A DNA stretch of 9,842 nt from an uncultured Clostridia bacterium (GCA_947624455.1 CANQKL010000052.1:1-9842); one strand, 5' to 3'. Shown: positions 1 through 7,490, counted from the first letter of the stretch. Program-made: numbers and translations. The notes: generated from the letters alone by a model not told the origin.

Positions 1-2762
1 CCGCCGTCTCTAGACAGATCCGCTCCCAAACCGGAGGATGCTTTTATTACCCGCACATGGTCGGCATTAATAAAGGTTCCGGTCGCTTCGTCGTTCTTTT
101 CTCCGGTGACACGAACGGTGAGCCTGTGTTCTCCGCCGCCCAGACAGCCGGAGGACCAGAGCAGGATATCGTCTTGGCGTTCCTGCGCCCAGCAGTCAAC
201 AAAACTCTCCGGCCCTCCGTCTACCGACACGGCCATTATCCCATGAGCCGGGGCCTTAGACCCGTACCAGCGTACCTCCTGGCCGACGAAGGTAAAGGAC
301 GCGGTTTCTCCGGCTGCGCTGGCATAGGTGTTATCACGCTCTCGGCAGCCGGTCTCCGGGCAGTAGAGCCAGCCGGAGCTATAGCTAAAGCGGGGATCGG
401 TGTCGTTGATATCTTCAATGTCTAACGGCTCCACGCTGCCCTTTCCCTGAGAATAAGGAACCACGTTCTCATCGCCGTACTCCCTTATCTCTATCTCGCA
501 GGTCCCGGCCTCGACGCCATCGGCGGTCACCGTGCATTTTACATTGCCGATTTCGTGATAGCGGCTTTTCACTATAAAGCCGATCCTTCCCCCTTCGAGC
601 TTCACGGGACTTTCGCAGATGAGATCAGCCGGTCCGTCGAGGGTAATGACGACCGCGTTGTCCGCATAGGGCAGCCGTGTGCCGTTCGCGTCCAGCAGCT
701 CGACGCTCACGCAGGTCATATCAACGCCGTCGGCGGTGAGAGAGCTATAGTCGGGCGTAACGGAAAGTCTGTCCGCCGCACCGGGAGTTTTACGTTCTGT
801 TCGGGCGGCCTCCTCTCCGTCGATATAGCCTACGGCCGTTATTGTTCCCTCCTCAAAGGCCACGTTTTCAAACTTAAAGGCCGGATGGGGAACGTTCATA
901 TAGAGGTTAGGCTCAATTTTGCCCTGCGTGCGGCCGTTGACCAGCAGCTCCACTTCATCGCAGTTGCTGTAAACCTCCACAGAAGAGGGGGAATCCGCTG
1001 TCCAGTAGTTAGCTATATAAAGTTCCACGGCCTCCGACGGCTCCTTTTGGGCCCGATAGAAGTGGGAAACCGGCTTATCCAGACGGAAAATGTCGTACAT
1101 ACCGCTGTAAAAAACGTGGCCGGTGTTTGTATAGTTGACCTCGTTGTCATAGTCGAACATACTCCAGCCAAAACCGCCCAGGCAGTAATCGTTACGGTAG
1201 TAATAATCCACCACATCGGCAAAGGATTTGGTGAACTCGGCGGCCTGGGCGTCGGTTGCCCATGGCAGGCCGCAGCCGTCGGTCCAATGCTCCCAAGAGT
1301 GTTCGCTGGATATGAAGGGCTTGAACCGGGGATCTTCGGGATAAATGTAGTTATCGCAGAAAATGTCCTCTATCATTTCAGTGCTGTCGTAATTTTCGCG
1401 CCGCCGAACGCCGTGAGTGGGACGGGAAGGGTCAAGAGATTTTGCGATAGCGCAAGTCTCCGTCACAAGCTCTCTATCGTCCCAGGACTCGTTTACCCGA
1501 ACTCCCCAGGTGACGATGGAGGGATGGTTCCTATCTCGAAGTATCATTTCCTCCACATTGGTCTTATAGACCTCTTTCCAAGCCGCGTCGCCTATGTGCT
1601 GCCAGCCGGGGGCCTCCTCAAAGACGATAAGTCCTATCTCGTCGCAGCGGTTCAGGAAAGAGGGATCCTGGGGATAGTGAGAACAGCGGACAGCGTTGAA
1701 GCCCGTGTCCTTCACCATGTCGGCGTCCCTGATCTGAAGCTTGTCTGGAACGGCCCGACCCTGATAGGGCCACTGTTCGTGGCGGTTGATGCCGCGGAGT
1801 ATCAGCTTTTCACCGTTGAGGTAAAAGCCTGTTTCAGTGAACTCAAACCAGCGCAGACCTATCTTTGTCTCATAAGTATCCACGCTGGAGCCGTTTTCAA
1901 GCACGCTGACCCGGGCAGTATAAAGATAAGGGTCGTCCACGTTCCAAAGATGGGGGTCGGTTATTTCATCGGTGTCAAGCTCAAACTCCGCCGAGGCACC
2001 GACCTGCAGCCGTCTCTCATCCGAAACGGCCGAAGCGGCCTCCTTGCCGTCGGCGTCCAGTATGACTGTCCTGACGGAAAGGATCCTGTCTGTATCGGAG
2101 CTGTTTCGCACGGCGACGGTCGAGTGTACCCTGCCGCCCTGGGCGCCGAGGTCGGGAGTGGTGAGGAAAGCATCCTCCACATAGGCCGGACTCACCGCCG
2201 TGAGCCACACATCCCTTACGATACCGCCAAAAACGCAGTAATCCACCTGGCCGCCCTCGGGCGGAACGCCGGTTTGCCGCGTACTGTCAACACGTACGGC
2301 AATAACGTTATCGGCGCCAAACGTTACGTTGTCCGTAATATCAAAGGTAAAGCCGGTATAGGCGCCTTTATGGCTGCCCGCCAATTTACCGTTTACATAG
2401 ACGTCGGCCACGGTGGCCACTCCCTCAAACGTCAGCAGGAGCCGCTTACCCTCATAGCTCTCCGGCAAGGTAAAATGACGCCTGTACCAGGACACAAAGC
2501 GATATTTCTCTATCTGGTCAAGAAAATCGTCGCCCTTATGCTTGTCAAGGACAGCGTTCGCATGGGGGACGCTCACCCTCTCAAAGCCGCTGTCGTCCAA
2601 AAGGGACAGATGCCCGTTCTGATAATCCGTCGGCGAATAAAGCCAGCCGGTGTAAAAGTTCATGATTTCTCTGTCGTTCAAGGTTTCAGCCTCCGTCTGT
2701 GCCGCCGCGAACATAAGCCCCAAAAGCAGGGTCAGCCACAGCGTGAATTTTATTTTTTTCAT
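1..2762 (-). CDS. Secreted glycoside hydrolase family 2 enzyme (beta-galactosidase type), C-terminus cut off by window edge
   Basis: I translated this frame codon by codon from the ATG at 2762-2760 to the left edge: 920 residues, no stop. Residues 1 to about 25 are a signal peptide (MKKIKF, then a Leu-rich core ending AAAQTEA), so the enzyme is exported. Order of domains: GH2 sugar-binding jelly roll (about 30-195), Ig-like (about 200-300), TIM barrel (about 305-572, with LRGINRHE at 322-329), GH2 C-terminal Ig-like region (about 575-665), a second Big/invasin-like Ig region (about 665-765), and a beta-sandwich carbohydrate-binding-like module (about 785-906, from DTDPRFSYSSGW). The likely acid/base is E425 in RVNES and the nucleophile E487 in FISSEHS, matching the family pattern. 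The start has GGAG 8 nt upstream. It is divergent from the araC gene. Beta-galactosidase is the best guess, but GH2 also includes glucuronidases, mannosidases and arabinosidases. The stop codon lies outside the window. Confidence 0.93.
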   Translation of the reverse strand, partial: MKKIKFTLWLTLLLGLMFAAAQTEAETLNDREIMNFYTGWLYSPTDYQNGHLSLLDDSGFERVSVPHANAVLDKHKGDDFLDQIEKYRFVSWYRRHFTLPESYEGKRLLLTFEGVATVADVYVNGKLAGSHKGAYTGFTFDITDNVTFGADNVIAVRVDSTRQTGVPPEGGQVDYCVFGGIVRDVWLTAVSPAYVEDAFLTTPDLGAQGGRVHSTVAVRNSSDTDRILSVRTVILDADGKEAASAVSDERRLQVGASAEFELDTDEITDPHLWNVDDPYLYTARVSVLENGSSVDTYETKIGLRWFEFTETGFYLNGEKLILRGINRHEQWPYQGRAVPDKLQIRDADMVKDTGFNAVRCSHYPQDPSFLNRCDEIGLIVFEEAPGWQHIGDAAWKEVYKTNVEEMILRDRNHPSIVTWGVRVNESWDDRELVTETCAIAKSLDPSRPTHGVRRRENYDSTEMIEDIFCDNYIYPEDPRFKPFISSEHSWEHWTDGCGLPWATDAQAAEFTKSFADVVDYYYRNDYCLGGFGWSMFDYDNEVNYTNTGHVFYSGMYDIFRLDKPVSHFYRAQKEPSEAVELYIANYWTADSPSSVEVYSNCDEVELLVNGRTQGKIEPNLYMNVPHPAFKFENVAFEEGTITAVGYIDGEEAARTERKTPGAADRLSVTPDYSSLTADGVDMTCVSVELLDANGTRLPYADNAVVITLDGPADLICESPVKLEGGRIGFIVKSRYHEIGNVKCTVTADGVEAGTCEIEIREYGDENVVPYSQGKGSVEPLDIEDINDTDPRFSYSSGWLYCPETGCRERDNTYASAAGETASFTFVGQEVRWYGSKAPAHGIMAVSVDGGPESFVDCWAQERQDDILLWSSGCLGGGEHRLTVRVTGEKNDEATGTFINADHVRVIKASSGLGADLSRDG

Positions 2763-2820
2763 TTTTCTCACTCCGTATTACAGCTTTTATTCTTTGACAA
2801 ATATGTTTTATTATATTGTA

Positions 2821-2850
2821 ATTATATCACCTTGCCTATTAAGGTGTCAA
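2821..2850 (-). promoter_or_regulatory. Sigma-A promoter for the GH2 gene, extended -10
   Basis: On the minus strand there is TTGACA (2850-2845), an 18-nt spacer and TATAAT (2826-2821). A TG one base upstream of the -10 gives an extended -10 (TGATATAAT). Transcription would start near 2814, leaving a leader of about 50 nt before the ATG at 2762. Both hexamers are perfect consensus; the spacer is one base longer than ideal. Read from sequence; activity is inferred. Confidence 0.8.
2828..2846. promoter_or_regulatory. Candidate operator: inverted repeat between -35 and -10 of the GH2 promoter
   Basis: CACCTT (2828-2833) and AAGGTG (2841-2846) are exact inverted 6-bp arms around a 7-nt centre, filling the spacer of the GH2 promoter. 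A protein bound here would block or reshape the promoter. The AraC protein encoded next door is one candidate, but AraC-family proteins more often bind direct repeats, so another regulator (LacI type, for example) is possible. Short arms can arise by chance. Confidence 0.35.
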
Positions 2851-2886
2851 TCAAAGAATTTTAATTTCGATATAAGAATATTAATA

Positions 2887-2915
2887 TTGACATATTATTG
2901 GGACGGCTGTATAAT
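2887..2915 (+). promoter_or_regulatory. Perfect-consensus sigma-A promoter for araC and probably the GH43-LamG genes
   Basis: TTGACA (2887-2892), a 17-nt spacer and TATAAT (2910-2915) give an ideal consensus promoter, with a predicted start near 2922. This rules out the upstream in-frame TTG at 2898, which lies inside the promoter spacer, and supports translation from 2937. A promoter this strong for a regulator suggests it is held down by a repressor or by autoregulation; that last step is inference. Confidence 0.85.
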
Positions 2916-2924
2916 AAAAGCGTG

Positions 2925-2930
2925 GGAGGT
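2925..2930 (+). promoter_or_regulatory. Shine-Dalgarno site fixing the araC start
   Basis: GGAGGT sits 6 nt before the ATG at 2937. It is the only good ribosome site near the start of this frame and it follows the predicted transcription start at about 2922, so the messenger has a very short leader. Confidence 0.8.
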
Positions 2931-2936
2931 GAAAAA

Positions 2937-3779
2937 ATGGCGGATAGAAATATGATTTTTCCAATAGTCCTCGGCATAGATGAAAGACTTCCCTTTTACG
3001 CGGCCGGGGTCGGCGTCGACTATATCCAGGAGGATGTGCTGCGGCCCTGCGGCTCTTCCCAGTACCAATGGGTTCAGTGCAGGGAGGGCCAGGGAGAGCT
3101 GTTCCTGGGCGACGAACATTATACCGTTAGTCCAGGCCAGGGCATACTGTTTTTCCCGGGCGAACCTCACTCATATCACCGCACCCAGGGAGTGTGGAAA
3201 ACCGATTGGGTGATTTTTGGCGGCAGCGGGATCGAGAGCTTCTTCACCGAGACTATGAACCTACGCGGCTCCGGACTGTACCAGGTGTCAGACCCGTTGA
3301 AAATGGTCGGAAGAATAGACAGGCTGTACCGGGCGGAGTCCGGGAGCGCCGCTTCGGCGGCCCAGTGTTCAGCCATGACCTACGAGGTAATGTTAGGCAT
3401 TATGACTCTTGCCTCTTCCGACGGCAACGCTTCCATCGACGAAAAATTCAAAAAGCTTGAACCGGTCATAAGCTTCATAAACGAAAACTATGGCCGCGCG
3501 TTGAGCCTTGAGGAGCTGGCGTCCATAGCGGACGTTACTCCCCAGTACCTGTGCCGGATATTTAAAACATTCACCTCAAGGACGGTCTTTGAATATATAA
3601 ACCTCACCCGCGTCCGCCACAGTAAGGAGCTGCTGATGTGCGATCCCGACCTATTGATAAAGGAAGTGGCTCTGATGTGCGGTTTCAGCGGCGAAAGCTA
3701 CTTCTGCTCCATGTTCCGCCGGTATGAAGGCATGAGTCCTATGGAATTCCGAAGCGGTCAGGACAGAGCAACAGTATAA
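2937..3779 (+). CDS. AraC-family transcriptional regulator with cupin sensor domain
   Basis: The protein is 280 residues, the usual length for the family. The N-terminal part (about 20-100) looks like the AraC-type cupin sugar-binding domain, with the pattern EGQGELFLGDEHYTVSPGQG followed by FFPGEPHSY and WVIFGG. The C-terminal part (about 172-272) is the double helix-turn-helix DNA-binding domain: first HTH about 189-210 (LSLEELASIADV then YLCRIF), second about 238-260 (IKEVALMCGFSGESYF), ending in the family-typical GMSPMEFR. It probably senses a sugar released by the neighbouring enzymes and controls the divergent GH2 gene and the genes downstream. The start at 2937 is chosen over TTG 2898 because of the RBS and because 2898 lies within the promoter. 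The gap to the next gene is 44 bp with no terminator, so co-transcription is likely. The effector sugar cannot be read from sequence. Confidence 0.92.
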   Translation: MADRNMIFPIVLGIDERLPFYAAGVGVDYIQEDVLRPCGSSQYQWVQCREGQGELFLGDEHYTVSPGQGILFFPGEPHSYHRTQGVWKTDWVIFGGSGIESFFTETMNLRGSGLYQVSDPLKMVGRIDRLYRAESGSAASAAQCSAMTYEVMLGIMTLASSDGNASIDEKFKKLEPVISFINENYGRALSLEELASIADVTPQYLCRIFKTFTSRTVFEYINLTRVRHSKELLMCDPDLLIKEVALMCGFSGESYFCSMFRRYEGMSPMEFRSGQDRATV

Positions 3780-3792
3780 AATAGTATAAAAA
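3773..3792 (+). repeat. Two tandem copies of a 10-bp AGTATAAAA unit across the araC stop codon
   Basis: AGTATAAAAT (3773-3782) is followed directly by AGTATAAAAA (3783-3792). The first copy contains the araC TAA stop. The period is about one helical turn, as expected for direct half-sites of an AraC-type protein, and each copy also resembles a weak -10 box. It may equally be a chance AT-rich run. Confidence 0.3.
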
Positions 3793-3810
3793 AATTAATA
3801 TAACGACAAA

Positions 3811-3816
3811 GGAGAG
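3811..3816 (+). promoter_or_regulatory. Shine-Dalgarno site fixing the GTG start of the GH43 gene
   Basis: GGAGAG ends 7 nt before the GTG at 3824. An ATG at 3817 abuts this site but is out of frame with the GH43 protein, so the GTG start is preferred; it also begins a clean signal peptide. Confidence 0.75.
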
Positions 3817-3823
3817 ATGCAAA

Positions 3824-5479
3824 GTGAAAAAGCTGCTGAGCCTTCTGCTATCCGCAGGTCTGATTACCTCCGCGGCCTCGGCTTCTAATCCGGAAATATC
3901 CGCCTACGTTGACGAGAGCGGCAGCGAGACGGCGGTCTACTGCGGCGACCCGGCGGTATTGCTGGACGACGACGGAACCGTCTATCTCTACGCCGGTCAC
4001 GACACCGGCGACGGGAGCTATTACAATATGCCCGACTACCTGTGCTATTCCTCCACCGACTTGGTGAACTGGAAATTTGAGGGCATTCCATTGAGGGCGG
4101 CGGATTTCAGTTGGGGCAGCCCTAACGACGCCTGGGCCAGTCAGGTAATAAAGCACGGGGGAAAATATTATTTCTACAACAGCAAAAACGCCACCGGCAT
4201 TTCCGTGGCAGTATCCGACAGTCCCACCGGGCCGTTCGTTGACGCTCGGAACGGCTCGAAGCTCATTGAACCCGGCTGGACGAAGGGCAACGTAAGCTGG
4301 GACGACATAGATCCCACCGTATGGGTGGAAACTGACGGAGATGGGATCGAGCGCCGCTACCTGTGCTGGGGCAACGGCAATGTCTACATAGCCGAGCTGG
4401 AACCCGATATGATAAATCTCACCGATCTCAGCGGCGACGGCAAAATAGACGGTGACGACATCAGCGAGATCGTCATCGAGAATATGCCCGCCGGCTACAC
4501 TGAAGCTCCGTGGATATACAAACGCCACGGCCTGTACTACCTGTTCTTCGCCAGCAACTGGCGGGAGGATCTGAGCTATGCCACAAGCCAAAGCATCCGG
4601 GGGCCTTATGAGTACGGCGGGCTTGTGATGGATGTGGGCGCCAGCAGCAACACCAACCATCCCGCAATATTTGATTTTAAGGGCGAAACATACATAGTTT
4701 ATCACACCGGCGCCCAGGAAAGGGGCGGAGGGTATCTGCGCAGCGTATGTATCGACCGGCTTGTATTCGACGAAACGGGCGGCGTCGCCCAACTTGAGGA
4801 AAGCAGCGTTGGCCTTGACGGCGAAGCGTATACAATCTCTCTCGGCGGCAGGCCGGTTTTCCACAATCATTTCGCTAACTCTCACGCCGACTCGGAGTAT
4901 CCAATGGCCGGTATGCTTAAGCTGGGCGGCGATCCGACGTATGAAACCGACGGTCAGTGGGAAATAGTTCCCGGCGTGATTCCCGGTGAAAACCACGTTT
5001 CCATCCAGTCGGTAAACAAGATGGGCTATTTTATCACTGACCTCAGGGGCTTTGCGCGGCTCCTCCACGATGGCGAGGGTACCGAAGAGTCCCGAACGGC
5101 CCGAACCTTCGTAATGAACGAAGCCGAAGGCGGCGTCACCTTTGAAAGCCTGTCAGAGACGGGTAAGTTCCTGAACGAGGACGGACGAGGCAATATCGTC
5201 CTTTCCAGCGTACCGGCTGTCTTTGATCTTAGCCTGGCAAGGAAACCGGCTTCTGTCCACGCCCGTGAGCTGGATGGAAGGATAACCATCTCGGCCGTTG
5301 GCCAGCCTGAGATCACGGCGGTAATTACCGCCGTCGGCCCCCTCGGCGCCCATGTCGGCCTTGCCAGCGCCGATAAAGAGGGGAACCTGAGTTACAGCTT
5401 TGTCCCCGAAGCTCCCGGAGATTACGAAATACATTGCCTTGGACGAACGGTGAGGGTCACATTCGGAGGTGAAAAGTAA
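3824..5479 (+). CDS. Secreted GH43 glycosidase (arabinofuranosidase/xylosidase type) with AbfB-like C-terminal domain
   Basis: This is a 551-residue protein starting at GTG. Residues 1-20 are a signal peptide ending in SAASA. Residues about 35-330 form the five-bladed GH43 propeller. Likely catalytic residues are D42 (YCGDPAVL, base), D163 (WDDIDPTVWV, pKa modulator) and E227 (GYTEAPWIYKRHGLYYLFF, acid). Between the last two lies an EF-hand-like loop, D201-D212. Residues about 337-470 resemble an AbfB (CBM42-type) arabinose-binding beta-trefoil, with VSIQSVNKMGYFI and a repeat-like ESLSETGKFLNEDG. Residues about 475-551 look like an Ig-like domain. GH43 enzymes cut alpha-L-arabinofuranosides or beta-xylosides by inversion. 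No dockerin pair, sortase signal or SLH domain is seen, so the enzyme is probably released. Its end overlaps the next start by one base (TAATG). Exact specificity is open; the AbfB call is less sure than GH43. Confidence 0.9.
   Translation: MKKLLSLLLSAGLITSAASASNPEISAYVDESGSETAVYCGDPAVLLDDDGTVYLYAGHDTGDGSYYNMPDYLCYSSTDLVNWKFEGIPLRAADFSWGSPNDAWASQVIKHGGKYYFYNSKNATGISVAVSDSPTGPFVDARNGSKLIEPGWTKGNVSWDDIDPTVWVETDGDGIERRYLCWGNGNVYIAELEPDMINLTDLSGDGKIDGDDISEIVIENMPAGYTEAPWIYKRHGLYYLFFASNWREDLSYATSQSIRGPYEYGGLVMDVGASSNTNHPAIFDFKGETYIVYHTGAQERGGGYLRSVCIDRLVFDETGGVAQLEESSVGLDGEAYTISLGGRPVFHNHFANSHADSEYPMAGMLKLGGDPTYETDGQWEIVPGVIPGENHVSIQSVNKMGYFITDLRGFARLLHDGEGTEESRTARTFVMNEAEGGVTFESLSETGKFLNEDGRGNIVLSSVPAVFDLSLARKPASVHARELDGRITISAVGQPEITAVITAVGPLGAHVGLASADKEGNLSYSFVPEAPGDYEIHCLGRTVRVTFGGEK
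5465..5470 (+). promoter_or_regulatory. Shine-Dalgarno site inside the end of the GH43 gene, for the LamG gene
   Basis: GGAGGT lies within the last codons of the GH43 gene, 8 nt before the ATG at 5479, which itself overlaps the GH43 stop (TAATG). This arrangement favours translational coupling and matched production of the two secreted proteins. Confidence 0.75.
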
Positions 5480-7467
5480 TGAAAAAACTGATCTTTGTTT
5501 TTATATCGGTATCTATACTGGCCGTGGCGACAGCCGCCTTTGCCGAAAGCTACGGCTTTGAAAGCGGCCTCGACGGGCTTAAGACCGTTACAAATTCCCT
5601 TGAAGCTGGCGGCGAAGCCGCTTACGGCGAGGGGTTTAAGGGCCAAGGGCTGGCTCTGGACGGGAGAAGCGGCCTGAGTCTTGGCGCTGTGGGCGAAAGC
5701 TTCACCGCTTCCGCTATGGTAAAGGTCACCTCCGGCGGGGACAACAGGACTCTGTTCTTCAAGAACATGGGTTCCTTTGAAAACGAGAACTGGACCGGCG
5801 TCATCTTTAACGGCGGGGTTCCCACCTTCTGGGTCCGGGAGGGCTGGAGCAAGCGGCCCACCACGGCGAAAAACGTCATGAACCAGTGGGTATACGTGGT
5901 CTACACCGAGGATAAGGGCATTGGCCGCCTTTATGTGGACGGAGAGGCGGTCAGCGAGGGAACCGTTGTCAGCGATCCGGGTGAGCTTTATCTTGGCGTC
6001 ACGTATTGGAGCGCGGACGCCCTCTCCGGCGGAGTAGACGAGGTGGAAGTTCTTGACCGCGCCCTTACGGCTGAGGAAATAATGGCCAATTTCATGGAAA
6101 AGGTGGTTCCCGTCCGCTTTGAGGCCTATTCCTTCCCCTCGGCTCTGCTGGTCAGCGATCTGGATCTCTCCGCCGTTCCGGGAGGAGCGGATGTGGAATG
6201 GACGTCTAACAATGAAAAGGCGCTTTCCTCCGGCGGCGTGCTGACCCGGCCCGCCGAGGACACAAAAATCACCCTTACGGGCAGATACCGCGGCCTTGTC
6301 CGGAGCTTTGAATTTACCGCCCTTGGACGTGGAAACGGCGGAGGCGGAGACGTGATACTTTCCTATCTGCCCAAAGAGGCTAACACGGGCGTCATTACCG
6401 ACCAAAGCGGCAGCGGCAATCACGGAGTCATACACGGCGACCTGACCGACGGCAACTTTGACGGCGGCGACTATATCGACCTGCCAAAGGGACTGTTCGC
6501 CGGCCTTGACCAGTTCACTCTGGCGCTGCGGCTGACGCCCTGGACGAATACGGCCGAGCAATCTGTTTTCTGCTTTGGCAATTCGGCGGAAGAATATTTC
6601 TCCCTGAACACCTCCACTCCCGGAACCAACCTCCTCCGGGCGGCTGTAACCAAAAGCGGCGCCTCGGGGGAAAAAGATCTCGTCACCGCCCCGGGCATAA
6701 AGAGTATGCGGTTCGCGTCCATAGTGATAACCGCCGAGGGACACCGTTACAAAATGTACGTGGACGGCCTGCTCGTCGCCGAGGACGATCTGGGCGTCGA
6801 GGTTTCCGACCTTGGGAACGCCGTAAAAAGTTATATCGGTAAATCTCTCTGGGACGGCCCTAATTTCAGGGGTACGATAGACGAGTTCACCCTTTATTCC
6901 CACGCTATGGACGCGGAGGAGGTGTATGACCGCTTCCGTCAAAACGAAAATACCGCCGCTTTGGAAGGAGCCGCCTTCAACGACGGCTATATAAACGATT
7001 GCGTGCTGTCGGACGGTTCGCTTTGCGTTTATCTCAACCGGGACTGTATGGTGGCGGTCACCTCCTACAGTCAAAGCGGCGAACCTCTATACTCAGCCGT
7101 GCGCAAAGTCTCCATGGACAACTTAAAGGCGGAATTTGTGGTTCCGAGCGACAGCGTTGAGGTTATGGCCTTTGACCCTGCCACGGGAGCGCTCAAGGAC
7201 AGGCGGTTCGACGCTTTTGTGGGGAACGGGCCCCAGGTCAGCCTCGACGGAGGCGGCTGCATAAAGCTCCAGCTCCTAAATAATACCGAAGCGTACCGGA
7301 CTGTCGTTATCGAGATTAGCTCCTACGATGGGACTCAACTTTCCGGTCTGGACTACTGTACGGTCGGCATAGACCCCGACAGCAGCGCCCGTCTGACCCT
7401 CAACTCCAGAGACGGTCAAAAGCTTGATATTTGGGAAAAAGGCGTAAGCCTGACAAGGCGGCGGTAA
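5479..7467 (+). CDS. Secreted LamG / Ig-like / LamG protein without a catalytic domain, probable polysaccharide-binding protein
   Basis: This is a 662-residue protein with a signal peptide (1-22, ending AAFA). Residues about 24-205 form a first LamG-like jelly roll: GQGLALDGRSGLSLG, a central VYTEDKGIGRLYVDGE strand pair and DEVEVLDRALTAEEI at its end. Residues about 209-282 look like an atrophied bacterial Ig-like domain (DVEWTSNNEKALSSGGVL). Residues about 291-487 form a second LamG (DQSGSGNHGVIHGD, YKMYVDGLLVAED, GTIDEFTLYSHAMDAEEV). Residues about 488-662 are a beta-rich tail that I do not recognise. LamG domains of this type occur beside GH43 catalytic domains in secreted clostridial enzymes; here they stand alone, with no glycosidase motif. 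Coupling to the GH43 gene suggests it binds the same polymer. No cell-wall anchor is visible. A structural or adhesive role, or an unrecognised enzyme in the tail, cannot be excluded. Confidence 0.85.
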   Translation: MKKLIFVFISVSILAVATAAFAESYGFESGLDGLKTVTNSLEAGGEAAYGEGFKGQGLALDGRSGLSLGAVGESFTASAMVKVTSGGDNRTLFFKNMGSFENENWTGVIFNGGVPTFWVREGWSKRPTTAKNVMNQWVYVVYTEDKGIGRLYVDGEAVSEGTVVSDPGELYLGVTYWSADALSGGVDEVEVLDRALTAEEIMANFMEKVVPVRFEAYSFPSALLVSDLDLSAVPGGADVEWTSNNEKALSSGGVLTRPAEDTKITLTGRYRGLVRSFEFTALGRGNGGGGDVILSYLPKEANTGVITDQSGSGNHGVIHGDLTDGNFDGGDYIDLPKGLFAGLDQFTLALRLTPWTNTAEQSVFCFGNSAEEYFSLNTSTPGTNLLRAAVTKSGASGEKDLVTAPGIKSMRFASIVITAEGHRYKMYVDGLLVAEDDLGVEVSDLGNAVKSYIGKSLWDGPNFRGTIDEFTLYSHAMDAEEVYDRFRQNENTAALEGAAFNDGYINDCVLSDGSLCVYLNRDCMVAVTSYSQSGEPLYSAVRKVSMDNLKAEFVVPSDSVEVMAFDPATGALKDRRFDAFVGNGPQVSLDGGGCIKLQLLNNTEAYRTVVIEISSYDGTQLSGLDYCTVGIDPDSSARLTLNSRDGQKLDIWEKGVSLTRRR

Positions 7468-7490
7468 ACCGGCCTTCAAAATTTCGCCGC

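Larger units (their letters stand above)
2789..2859. repeat. 9-bp inverted repeat flanking the GH2 promoter
   Basis: ATTCTTTGA (2789-2797) is matched exactly by its reverse complement TCAAAGAAT (2851-2859), with 53 bp between them. The arms sit just outside the GH2 promoter, one in the transcribed leader and one just upstream of the -35. The centre-to-centre distance is 62 bp, close to six helical turns, which would allow looping by a dimeric regulator. The region is AT-rich, so chance is a real alternative. A further 12-bp palindrome, AATATTAATATT, lies at 2877-2888 and touches the araC -35. Confidence 0.3.

Noticed and set aside
555..2864. 769-codon open frame on the plus strand
   Set aside because: It lies antisense to the GH2 gene, has no ribosome site or recognisable domain, and has the Val/His/Gly-rich make-up of a mirror frame. 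The opposite strand has a signal peptide and GH2 catalytic motifs.
2898..2936. Upstream TTG start extending the AraC protein by 13 residues
   Set aside because: The TTG lies inside the spacer of a perfect promoter, before the predicted transcript start; the ATG at 2937 has a GGAGGT site.
4424..4459. True dockerin domain in GH43, implying a cellulosome
   Set aside because: Only one calcium loop is present and it is internal to the catalytic domain; a dockerin needs two paired repeats. No cohesin or other dockerin is seen in the window.
3848..5068. 406-codon open frame on the minus strand
   Set aside because: Antisense to GH43, without a ribosome site or known motif. Long antisense frames follow from the GC-rich third-position bias of the real gene.
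5422..7074. 550-codon open frame on the minus strand
   Set aside because: Antisense to the LamG gene and opposite to its signal peptide and repeat motifs; no family features of its own.
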